This document shows, in pieces, positions 17,000-25,234 of a stretch of 64,000 nt of DNA (the stretch's first letter is position 1; every line of letters starts with the position of its first letter). This DNA comes from an uncultured Candidatus Poseidoniales archaeon. Lineage in GTDB: Archaea > Thermoplasmatota > Poseidoniia > Poseidoniales > Poseidoniaceae. The DNA is taken from the NCBI GenBank assembly GCA_902563095.1, contig CACEWA010000002.1:43136-107135 (forward strand), read 5' to 3'. A program made the position numbers and the translations under genes. A model generated the notes under the pieces. That model did no database searches and was not told where the DNA came from. It worked only from the letters and a program-made list of their open reading frames with translations.

Positions 17000-18148
17000 A
17001 TGCGTGACTTCTCAAAGCGTGCTTTAGACATCCAGCCTACTGGCGTTAGAAAGATGTTTGACATGGCCGGAGACGACGTAATTTCATTCGGTCTTGGAGA
17101 ACCAGACTTCCAACCACCACAGATTGCAATCGATGCTATGTACAAAGCGATGAATGATGGTCATAACAAGTATACTACAACTGCAGGGCTTCCAGCTTTG
17201 CGCAAGAAAATCGCTGAATCATGGGACTATTTGTGTCCTGGTCTGGATGAAAGCAATGTCTGTATGACAATGAGTGGAACAAATGCTCTGCTCAATATTT
17301 TTGCTTCACTAGTCGATCCTGGAAAGAACGTATTACTTCCAGAACCTTATTTCCCACTATACGGCCCAGATGTAGGGCTTTGGGGAGGAGAGCCGAGGTT
17401 CTATGAGTGCCTGTTTGAAAATGAATTTGTTCCTACCATAGAACACCTCGAGAGTTTAGTTGACGATGATACAGTAGCAATCTTGTACAACTTTCCATCC
17501 AATCCAACTGGTGCAACAATCACTCCCGAACAGAGAGATGAACTGTTAGCATTTGCTCAGCGCCATGATTTGTGGTTGGTAACTGATGAAGTGTATGATA
17601 GAATTGTGTTCGATAGCGAACACGTTTCTTTTGTTGGTAGCGATGATGATAGAGTCATTCTAATCAATTCATTCTCGAAAACATATGCGATGACCGGTTG
17701 GAGAATCGGTTACATCATGTCGGCAAATAAAGAGGCTATGAGCCAAATGATTAAGTTGCAATATTACATTACTGCATGTTCAAATGACGCTATGCAATAT
17801 GCAGTTCTCGCCGCAATAAATGAAGCGGATGATTACCCCGATGAAATGTGTGCTGAATTCAAGGCAAGAAGAGATCTAATTTGTTCTCGATTGAATTCTA
17901 TGCCCGGTGTACAATGTCATGTTCCAGAGGGTGCATTCTATGTTTTTCCAAAGGTGGAGGTGCCGGGAATGAGTAGTGAAGAAGTGGCTATCGAATTACT
18001 GAAAGGTGGTGTTTTGTGTTCTCCCGGTAGTGCTTTTGGGCCTTCAGGAGAAGGACATCTTAGATTTGCGTATACTATTTCTCGAGATGATATTTCATTG
18101 GGAATGGACAAGACCGAATCAGTCCTAAAGCGTCTGCGCGGCGATTGA
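17000..18148 (+). CDS. Class I/II PLP-dependent aminotransferase (aspartate aminotransferase type)
   Basis: 382 aa, fold type I. PLP-binding features: NFPSNPTGATIT (Asn contact), TDEVYDRIV (Asp/Tyr contacts), the Schiff-base Lys in SFSKTYAMTGWRIGY, and a C-terminal LRFAYTIS Arg that binds the substrate carboxylate. The N-terminus FGLGEPDFQPP matches the subgroup I-gamma aspartate/alanine aminotransferases of archaea. Exact amino-acid specificity cannot be read. The downstream gene begins 2 nt after the stop, suggesting co-transcription. Confidence 0.92.
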   Translation: MRDFSKRALDIQPTGVRKMFDMAGDDVISFGLGEPDFQPPQIAIDAMYKAMNDGHNKYTTTAGLPALRKKIAESWDYLCPGLDESNVCMTMSGTNALLNIFASLVDPGKNVLLPEPYFPLYGPDVGLWGGEPRFYECLFENEFVPTIEHLESLVDDDTVAILYNFPSNPTGATITPEQRDELLAFAQRHDLWLVTDEVYDRIVFDSEHVSFVGSDDDRVILINSFSKTYAMTGWRIGYIMSANKEAMSQMIKLQYYITACSNDAMQYAVLAAINEADDYPDEMCAEFKARRDLICSRLNSMPGVQCHVPEGAFYVFPKVEVPGMSSEEVAIELLKGGVLCSPGSAFGPSGEGHLRFAYTISRDDISLGMDKTESVLKRLRGD

Positions 18149-18149
18149 A

Positions 18150-18731
18150 ATGTGGATTGATTTTTTTGAGTTTTTCAGTGGGGCTGTAATGGCCTATCTC
18201 ATCACCAGAATCCCATTTCTCACCTTTCCAAGAGTAAAGTCTTGGAATGAACAATTCCCACCTCATCCAGAGCCAATTTACGTGGATGCACACTTGGTTC
18301 AAAGAGTTCTGCACATGAGAATGTTCTACTGGTTGGCCATAGTATTTGCAATCATTCCACTAACCTTCGGCTGGATTAGCCTAGCCCATGGTTCTGCTCC
18401 TTTCGGATTTGGTTTGTGGACAGTAGCGGGCTGGTTAGTTCTCTCCAGAATAACTGGTTTCTTTGCAGGCGAAGAAGCTCCATGTAACAAGCAGATGGCT
18501 ATGCGTTTACAAAAGGTTAGGAATGATTCAGATTCTGAAGATGCGTGTTGTGCTTTTGCGCAGCCTATGTGGGAAGTGACTTCTGTAAAATGTAAATCGT
18601 GTGGGAAAGTTCTGCTGAATGAGCCAAGACCTGATTTGGGTAGGCCAAGAAGTGATGGTTGGATTATGGGATTCGTACGCCTAATACTTACCGATGGTAA
18701 GCCAATAATGGCGGCTGATGAAGAAGAGTAA
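18150..18731 (+). CDS. Unknown membrane protein with Cys-containing C-terminal region
   Basis: 193 aa, not recognised. An N-terminal hydrophobic stretch is followed by two clear TM segments (about 60-82 and 85-105). A soluble part has Cys residues: GEEAPCNK, EDACCAF and VKCKSCGKVLLNEPRP, the last a half zinc-ribbon-like CxxCG. It starts 2 nt after the aminotransferase and is convergent with the next gene, whose stop abuts this one. No function is proposed. Confidence 0.7.
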   Translation: MWIDFFEFFSGAVMAYLITRIPFLTFPRVKSWNEQFPPHPEPIYVDAHLVQRVLHMRMFYWLAIVFAIIPLTFGWISLAHGSAPFGFGLWTVAGWLVLSRITGFFAGEEAPCNKQMAMRLQKVRNDSDSEDACCAFAQPMWEVTSVKCKSCGKVLLNEPRPDLGRPRSDGWIMGFVRLILTDGKPIMAADEEE

Positions 18732-20087
18732 TCAATCAAACATTGAACCGAATCCTTCGAATTCAGATTCCTCTTCTTGTGTGTTTTCATTTTCTATATA
18801 CTGAGGTGCTTCTGAGATAATTTCAGATTCATCAACAAATGAAAAGGTGTCATCAGTTGCTGAAACAACATCGATTCCACTACTGATTGCTTGAGGTGAT
18901 GCATTTGCTGCTGCTACGGCTGAACTTCCTGCGCTTTGAGCTTTGGATGCGATTCCTGATGCAGCAGTTGCAGCGATACCTACTCCAATACCTACAGCGG
19001 CACCAGTAACTGTACCAACCGTTCTACCAATCGATACGATTGCTCCTCCATCGCCTTCTTCTTCGGGAGACTTAATTGCGACTTCATCTCCTAAACGCAT
19101 CCATTCAGGAGGTGTTCCTGCACCTCCTCCAAGGCATGCAAGCGTGGTAAATGCTGCCAAAGGCATAACCGCGAGTGCAGTTAATAGATCTAAGAATGAG
19201 GCCTCAGGGACGCTACCAATTTGTAAGAAGTCCTCCATGAATGATTGTTCTAGGTGCAATGTGTTCGAAACATCTGCTCCAACCCATGAAAGAACGATTA
19301 CACTGGCTAATCTTCCCATCAACCACAAAACGAGAACAGGTGCTAACCATGATAATTTGGTCATTGAAATCAACCATCTTCGTGTGAATGCAGCGATAGT
19401 GATGTGTTTTCTAGCGAATTTTGGAAAGACTCTCATCACTAGTACTAGTACAATTAGATAGCATGCTAATGCTACCTCTAATCGTCGGTTTGCTCTTATC
19501 CATTCATCTGGAATAAATATCACAAATCCTAATGGTATAATCACCAACATCAATTGGAAAGGTATTGCGAGAAGAACAAGACCTCCATGAGTCGATAACA
19601 GAGAGTGCCTCTTGTGAATTCTGTCACTCACCATTACCGTCAATTTTGCATGGGGTGAATGCGCATGGTTTCTTCTAGAATTACGTAAAGTTGCAGCGTC
19701 TCTCTTAGCCCTGGTCAATCCCAATGCTGCTTTCCATCCGCCTTTTTCTACGACCCACAGAGGCGTGAATCCTCCGAAAATTAGTGCCAGTAACAGAGCG
19801 ATCATTCCGTATGCTAGAGATGCCGCAATAATCCATGGAATCATTTCGGATTGAAACGACATAGTGAAATTCTCGGAGGCCATTTCAAACTCGATGAGGT
19901 ATGTAATCGAGAAAGCGGCCATCGGAGTAAGGAAAATTTGACAGAAAACCAGACCTGTCAACCAGACCCGGGCCGCTAACGGCCCTTTGTCAGAATACTC
20001 ACTCACGAGATTATCCCGTCCCTTTGCTTTCTCAAAGGTTGCCCTAGATTTATGTGATAAAATAGCGATTAAATCGGTTAAATCCAA
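18732..20087 (-). CDS. Unknown polytopic membrane protein
   Basis: 451 aa, not recognised. About seven to eight hydrophobic segments lie between residues 40 and 330, with a basic cytoplasmic loop (KRDAATLRNSRRNHAHSPH). The C-terminal ~120 residues begin with a Gly/Ala-rich stretch (TVGTVTGAAVGIGVGIAATA) that may be another TM or amphipathic region. An acidic tail (EEEGDGG..., NTQEEESEFEGFGSMFD) ends it. Divergent from the 1095-aa surface protein, with a 6-3-6 palindrome in the shared intergenic region. Confidence 0.75.
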   Translation of the reverse strand: MDLTDLIAILSHKSRATFEKAKGRDNLVSEYSDKGPLAARVWLTGLVFCQIFLTPMAAFSITYLIEFEMASENFTMSFQSEMIPWIIAASLAYGMIALLLALIFGGFTPLWVVEKGGWKAALGLTRAKRDAATLRNSRRNHAHSPHAKLTVMVSDRIHKRHSLLSTHGGLVLLAIPFQLMLVIIPLGFVIFIPDEWIRANRRLEVALACYLIVLVLVMRVFPKFARKHITIAAFTRRWLISMTKLSWLAPVLVLWLMGRLASVIVLSWVGADVSNTLHLEQSFMEDFLQIGSVPEASFLDLLTALAVMPLAAFTTLACLGGGAGTPPEWMRLGDEVAIKSPEEEGDGGAIVSIGRTVGTVTGAAVGIGVGIAATAASGIASKAQSAGSSAVAAANASPQAISSGIDVVSATDDTFSFVDESEIISEAPQYIENENTQEEESEFEGFGSMFD

Positions 20088-20100
20088 TTTTCACACCTGT

Positions 20101-20115
20101 GTCCCCTACGGGGAC
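20101..20115. promoter_or_regulatory. Perfect 6-3-6 inverted repeat in a divergent promoter region
   Basis: GTCCCC-TAC-GGGGAC, extendable by a T-A pair on each side (20100/20116). It is 13 nt from the start of the minus-strand membrane protein and about 47 nt from the plus-strand surface protein. Its position between divergent starts argues against a terminator and suggests an operator or a leader hairpin. Confidence 0.5.
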
Positions 20116-20162
20116 ATGTGAAGGCGACATTCATATGCAGAGTGATAGTCGCATGTCCGTTG

Positions 20163-23100
20163 ATGAATATGCGCAAGTCGTTACCATTGTTCTTGGTGAG
20201 CCTCCTTTTGGTACAATCGATAATGTCAATTTCTGTTCAGAATGTTGAAGCCACAATGGGGCGCGGTGGCTCAACCGACGATTTCTCAGTGACTGAAATT
20301 TCAATCAATTCTACGTCTGCAAGTCAATGGATTCAGCCTGATGGTAGCGTCATGCTATACGTTGCCAAAGGCGACCTTGTAGAAATCTCTGTTGAGGTGA
20401 AGAGAGGTGGTGCATCCCTTCAAGGTTCTAATGCAACTGTCACTGTAGAGATGGTACATCCAATCGGCTTCGTGATGAATACTACTTCTTGGAATACTGT
20501 TCCTCTGTTGGGAAGTCAATCATTTACAGATTCTTTTGAATGGGAAGCATTCGTAGCTCATTCATATCTCAATGTATCCAATAATGAGTTGTCTGGTGGA
20601 ATAATTATCAGGGCGCATGTATTCAATCCTTCAGATGATCGAAATGAGAATGACATGATGGAGAAACCATTGCCTGTTGCTTTGGCACGTGACGACATGG
20701 ATGCAGAAGGAGACCCAAGAGATTCAGCGCTTCCAGCGGCTGCAATTCCAACATTCTACGGAGGAGAATATCCTCTTGACGGAAGTGATGCAAATGGACT
20801 TGGATACTGGCAAGAGGACAATTCCGCATCTGCAGTCGGTGAAGCTAATTGGAGACATGCTAACTCGGGTTCAGATTATGCTTCTAATTCTAGAAGCCGT
20901 CTAGTATTCGCTTTCAGAGGCACAAACAGTAACTGTGGCTATGGTGCGTCTTTGGACGGTGGGTTATCTCAACAATACATCCAATGGATGTGTAAGATGC
21001 AGCTCAATTCTGCAGGTCTAATGTCTGCACAAATGCATGTTCAATCATGGGGTCAAATGGGTGCAGGTGATTTCGTTGCACTTGAATTATGGAGAGGTAA
21101 CGGGGCGCCTGAAAATACCATTTCTCACAATTTCGTAGAGGATGCGCCAAGCACTACACCCGGTCAATGGAGTAACATTTCATGGGACCCAACAGACCAA
21201 CTAGGCGGGCATTCATGGTCATACGGTATCTTGTTCCAATCAGATAGTTCAGGTGCATCTAGTGGAATGCACGTCGATGATTTCGTTATGTTTGGAATTG
21301 AGAAGGTTAGCGAATACACTCTCGACATTACTTGTGACGACCCTACTGGAGGATACACCACACCTCCAAACACGATTATTCCAATGTACTGTGTTGTAAA
21401 GAACAATGGTTACCAATCAGCACAAGTAAGAATCCAATCCAATGTTTCCAATGTTTCTTGGATGAACCCAAGTCTGCCTGCGATTAGAATCGATAGTGAA
21501 AACCCTAACCAGCACGGAACCACCGTTATGCTACCTGCAATACCAGGAGGAAATACATCTGAAATGTGGATCAATCTATCAGTTCCTGCAGGTGCAGATG
21601 TCCAACAACAAGTTTGGCAAGTCTGGTGGGAAGATGCAGGAGGTACTCAGTTAGGCGAAATGGGCCGGATAACTGCAGACTTAGCAATAACAGAACAGTA
21701 TGGCGTTCACCTATCTTCAACCGCACCTCTGCTTGCTGATAGTTTGTATCCTGGTGAGACGACATCTATACCATTCAAATTACAAAACGCAGGGAACAGA
21801 GAAGCGGGTTACACAGTAACTTCCAATTTCCAAAGCGAAGGCTGGGTTTCGTATGTGACAGATTTGAATCACAGTATTGTTCAGATGCCTATGCCTCTAA
21901 TTAAGGGAGAGGAAGTACAGTTGTTGCTTAATGTAACAGCTCCTGATGATGCCTCCCCGGGAGATGTCCCTTTTTCATTACGCGCTGTATGTCCTTCATG
22001 CGGTGAATCACTATTCGGTACAGATGTTATTTCTAAGAAAATTGAAATTCCAGTTCTAAGAGAAGTGGAGATGTACGCTGAAGAAATGGAAATTTTGGCT
22101 CCTGCCAACGGAAATTCAAAGGTAGTATACATCGATTTGCTGAATTTAGGAAATGACGACGAAGCATATGCTCTAAATCTTGTCCAATCTAATTGGAAAT
22201 TACAAGCCTTCCTTTCATCTGACGAGACTCCAGTTCTTGATGCGTGGGACGGAGAAACCAGCATTGCACTGAATCTTCCAATGCCGGTTGGTCTTGCTCC
22301 GGGACTATACACTGCAAGAGTAACTGCAACTAGCCTAGATGACCCAACAGTTTCAGAACAGATAACAATCAATGTGGATGTTACTGATACTTCTGCGGTA
22401 TGGGTTTCTGATGAAGAAGCCGACCAATCTTACATTCCAGGTTCTGACGCTCAATCAATGCGTTTCGAAGTTAGAAATGACGGCAATCAGGATGATAGAT
22501 TCACTATGAGCATGGAACTCCCAGAAGGAATGAATGCAGAATTTGTTCAACTTGTAGACGGCGACATGACTCCAATTTTGGAGCCAGGAGCCACCTACAA
22601 TGTCACTGTCAGATTTACGTTTGATGAAGGGACAAATGGACAATTGATTCTCAAGGTGGTAGCTACAAGTGTCAACGATCCAACCGTTTCTAGTAACGGC
22701 AAGTGTACATACAGAGTTGGTTCTCAGAACTGGCTTAGAATTATCTCTACGGAATCGACAATTATCGATGAAGCGGGTGAGTATGAGGTCATTGTTACTG
22801 TCAGAAACCAATACAATGACGGCCAATCGGTCACTATGGATCTCGACCAAGGCGGCACAAACCGTTGGTACAGTGCTTCTGTTGCTGCTAACGACAGAGA
22901 CTTCTGGTTGGAAGTTGAAGGAAATCGAGAGGTAACCATCAAGTTTGTAGTTCAAAGTTCAAGTCTTGAAAACCTCGATGAAGAATTTATTGAAACATCT
23001 GTAACTGTTTGGGCTATTTCTAATTCAGTTGAAGACGCAGCATCTCTAGAATTACCTGTAACTCTGAAGAGAACTTCAGCAGATGCTGATTCTGCTTCTT

Positions 23101-23450
23101 CCGGAGGAGATTCAATCGATTGGGTTGGAATCGGAATCTGGGTTGTTGGCGGTGCTACAATCATTGCTTTACTTGGAGTATTATTGATGGTTCTCAACAG
23201 TGAAGAGGAAGAAGAACAGCCAGATTGGGCTAGAGATGGCTATGAAGATAACCTGACTGCAACCTATGGCGCTGTTGCTGCGGCACCAAATGTTGGTTCA
23301 ATGGAAAATAGTGTTCAAAGCATGGCGCCTCCATCGCCGGAGCCTACTGTTCAAGCAGGTCCTCCGGTTCCAGCAGAAGGCCTTCCAGAAGGCTGGACTA
23401 TGGAACAATGGAGTCACTATGGACAGCAATGGCTCGACAATAACCGTTGA
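20163..23450 (+). CDS. Large secreted surface protein with CARDB/Ig-like domains and C-terminal TM
   Basis: 1095 aa from this start. A signal peptide (RKSLPLFLVSLLLVQSIMS) precedes a long beta-rich ectodomain. Repeated blocks such as TTSIPFKLQNAGNREAGYTV, VYIDLLNLGNDDEAYALNL and MRFEVRNDGNQDDRFTM are typical of CARDB/NEW3-like domains. One TM lies near 1015-1037 (WVGIGIWVVGGATIIALLGV). The cytoplasmic tail ends in PEGWTMEQWSHYGQQWLD, a short aromatic motif. ATG at 20163 or 20169 is favoured over the GTG at 20118 because either leads directly into the signal peptide. Probably a cell-envelope or adhesive protein; no catalytic motif was seen. Confidence 0.8.
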   Translation: MNMRKSLPLFLVSLLLVQSIMSISVQNVEATMGRGGSTDDFSVTEISINSTSASQWIQPDGSVMLYVAKGDLVEISVEVKRGGASLQGSNATVTVEMVHPIGFVMNTTSWNTVPLLGSQSFTDSFEWEAFVAHSYLNVSNNELSGGIIIRAHVFNPSDDRNENDMMEKPLPVALARDDMDAEGDPRDSALPAAAIPTFYGGEYPLDGSDANGLGYWQEDNSASAVGEANWRHANSGSDYASNSRSRLVFAFRGTNSNCGYGASLDGGLSQQYIQWMCKMQLNSAGLMSAQMHVQSWGQMGAGDFVALELWRGNGAPENTISHNFVEDAPSTTPGQWSNISWDPTDQLGGHSWSYGILFQSDSSGASSGMHVDDFVMFGIEKVSEYTLDITCDDPTGGYTTPPNTIIPMYCVVKNNGYQSAQVRIQSNVSNVSWMNPSLPAIRIDSENPNQHGTTVMLPAIPGGNTSEMWINLSVPAGADVQQQVWQVWWEDAGGTQLGEMGRITADLAITEQYGVHLSSTAPLLADSLYPGETTSIPFKLQNAGNREAGYTVTSNFQSEGWVSYVTDLNHSIVQMPMPLIKGEEVQLLLNVTAPDDASPGDVPFSLRAVCPSCGESLFGTDVISKKIEIPVLREVEMYAEEMEILAPANGNSKVVYIDLLNLGNDDEAYALNLVQSNWKLQAFLSSDETPVLDAWDGETSIALNLPMPVGLAPGLYTARVTATSLDDPTVSEQITINVDVTDTSAVWVSDEEADQSYIPGSDAQSMRFEVRNDGNQDDRFTMSMELPEGMNAEFVQLVDGDMTPILEPGATYNVTVRFTFDEGTNGQLILKVVATSVNDPTVSSNGKCTYRVGSQNWLRIISTESTIIDEAGEYEVIVTVRNQYNDGQSVTMDLDQGGTNRWYSASVAANDRDFWLEVEGNREVTIKFVVQSSSLENLDEEFIETSVTVWAISNSVEDAASLELPVTLKRTSADADSASSGGDSIDWVGIGIWVVGGATIIALLGVLLMVLNSEEEEEQPDWARDGYEDNLTATYGAVAAAPNVGSMENSVQSMAPPSPEPTVQAGPPVPAEGLPEGWTMEQWSHYGQQWLDNNR

Positions 23451-23510
23451 TATTCAATTGCGATGGGTTGAAGATAGGCTTCCCGTGGGATAGGTTGCCG
23501 AGGTAGTTAC

Positions 23511-25133
23511 ATGTATGGAAATGGACAGGCACCGATCTTCATTCTAAAGGAAGGAGTACAGAGAACAAGAGGCCGTAGCGCCCAATCCAACAATATTGCA
23601 GCAGCTAAAGCTGTAGCAGATGCTGTTCGCAGCACTCTGGGTCCAAAAGGAATGGACAAGATGTTAGTAGATAGCATGGGCGATGTAGTAATCACAAACG
23701 ATGGAGCAACCATCCTAAAAGAGATGGATATCGAACATCCTGCTGCAAAGATGATTATTGAAGTAGCAAAGACTCAAGAGCAGCATTGCTATGATGGAAC
23801 AACTACTGCTGTTGTGCTATCTGGAGAATTGCTGAAGAGATCGGAAGACCTAATCGAGCAAAATGTTCACCCTACCGTAATCTGTGAAGGATTCAGGCTC
23901 GCTGCGGAAAAGGCAGTGGGTTGCCTAGAATCTCACGGAATTTCAACAGAGAACGATGACTCCGTTCTAATGGAAGTAGCAAAGACTTCGCTAACAGGCA
24001 AGTCTGCAGGGGCGGTCAAGTCATTTTTAGCTGACATCTGCGTTAGAGCAGTCAATTCAGTTGGAACCATTGAAGATGGTGAAAGAATGGTAGATTTGTC
24101 TGACATCAAAGTAGAGAAGCGCCAAGGTGGCTCAATCAAAGACAGTTCATTGGTGGATGGAATTATTCTGGACAAGGAAAGAGTTCACGCTGGAATGCCT
24201 CGTTCTGTTTCTGGTGCAAAGGTGGCACTGATCAACAGTGCAATCGAAGTCAAGAAAACTGAAGTTGACGCAAAGATTCAGATCACAGATCCTTCGATGC
24301 TTGCTTCATTCCTTGAGGAAGAAGAGAATTACATCAAGGGATTAGTGGAGAAAATCCAGGCTAGTGGTGCAAATGTAATCATTTGTCAGAAGGGTATTGA
24401 TGACCTTGCTCAACACTATATGTCCAAGGCAGGAATTTTCGCAATCAGAAGAGCAAAGAAGAGCGACATGGAAGCACTTTCAAAGGCTACTGGTGGTCGA
24501 GTTGTGACAAATATTGACGACTTAACCGATGCTGATTTAGGTGTTGCAGCGAAGGTAGAAGAGCGCAAAATTGGCGAATCTGACATGACCTTCATCACTG
24601 GTTGCCCAGAGGCTAAATCAGTCTCAGTATTACTCCGTGGAGGAACTGAACACGTCGTAGATGAGATTCGCCGCGCATTCGATGATGCAGTTGGTGTGGT
24701 TTCAGTTGCTTGGGAAGACGGGGCGGTCTTGACTGGCGGCGGCAGTGTACTTGCTGCACTTTCACGTGAATTAAGGTCCTACGCTGAATCTGTTGGCGGT
24801 CGCGAACAAATGGCGATTGAAGCATTTGCAAGCGCTTTAGAAATCATTCCTAGAACCCTTGCTGAGAACGCAGGTTTGGACCCAGTCAACACAATTATAG
24901 AATTGAGAAAGTCTCATGCTGACGGTAAAGGATTTTCAGGAATCAATGTAGAAGATGGTGGAGTTATGGACATGCGTGAAGCTAATGTCTTGGAACCTCA
25001 AAGAGTCGTTGAGCAAGCGATCCAATCCGCTACTGAAACAGCGATTATGATTCTAAGAATCGATGATGTCATTTCCTCTAAAGGCGTATCCGGTGATGAT
25101 ATGATGGGTGGAATGGACGATTTCCATATGTGA
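23511..25133 (+). CDS. thsA: Thermosome subunit (group II chaperonin)
   Basis: 540 aa, full length. ATP-driven protein-folding ring without a GroES partner. ATPase motifs: [20 protein letters not shown], and [14 protein letters not shown] with the catalytic Asp. Later family blocks are [17 protein letters not shown] and [12 protein letters not shown]. The C-terminus [12 protein letters not shown] has only a vestige of the GGM repeats found in many archaeal thermosomes. Followed by a GC hairpin at 25153-25170. No second chaperonin subunit is adjacent. Confidence 0.97.
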   Translation: MYGNGQAPIFILKEGVQRTRGRSAQSNNIAAAKAVADAVRSTLGPKGMDKMLVDSMGDVVITNDGATILKEMDIEHPAAKMIIEVAKTQEQHCYDGTTTAVVLSGELLKRSEDLIEQNVHPTVICEGFRLAAEKAVGCLESHGISTENDDSVLMEVAKTSLTGKSAGAVKSFLADICVRAVNSVGTIEDGERMVDLSDIKVEKRQGGSIKDSSLVDGIILDKERVHAGMPRSVSGAKVALINSAIEVKKTEVDAKIQITDPSMLASFLEEEENYIKGLVEKIQASGANVIICQKGIDDLAQHYMSKAGIFAIRRAKKSDMEALSKATGGRVVTNIDDLTDADLGVAAKVEERKIGESDMTFITGCPEAKSVSVLLRGGTEHVVDEIRRAFDDAVGVVSVAWEDGAVLTGGGSVLAALSRELRSYAESVGGREQMAIEAFASALEIIPRTLAENAGLDPVNTIIELRKSHADGKGFSGINVEDGGVMDMREANVLEPQRVVEQAIQSATETAIMILRIDDVISSKGVSGDDMMGGMDDFHM

Positions 25134-25152
25134 TTTTATCAATATTGTCGCT

Positions 25153-25170
25153 CTCTCCCTTTAGGGAGAG
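25153..25170 (+). terminator. GC-rich hairpin downstream of the thermosome gene
   Basis: CTCTCCC-TTTA-GGGAGAG, 7-bp stem and 4-nt loop, 20 nt past the stop codon. No long T-tract follows, so termination efficiency is uncertain. It separates the thermosome from the redox module that starts at 25235. Confidence 0.45.
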
Positions 25171-25208
25171 GTACGAACCTTCAAAGACTAGTCCCTCGTC
25201 GAATAGAT

Positions 25209-25223
25209 TGCCCTAACCGGGCA
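25209..25223 (+). promoter_or_regulatory. Short hairpin 11 nt before the flavodoxin-fusion start
   Basis: TGCCC-TAACC-GGGCA, 5-bp stem and 5-nt loop, just upstream of the ATG at 25235. No Shine-Dalgarno motif is evident for this gene. It could be a leader hairpin affecting initiation or an operator half-site pair. Confidence 0.35.
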
Positions 25224-25234
25224 CGGGTGTTCTA

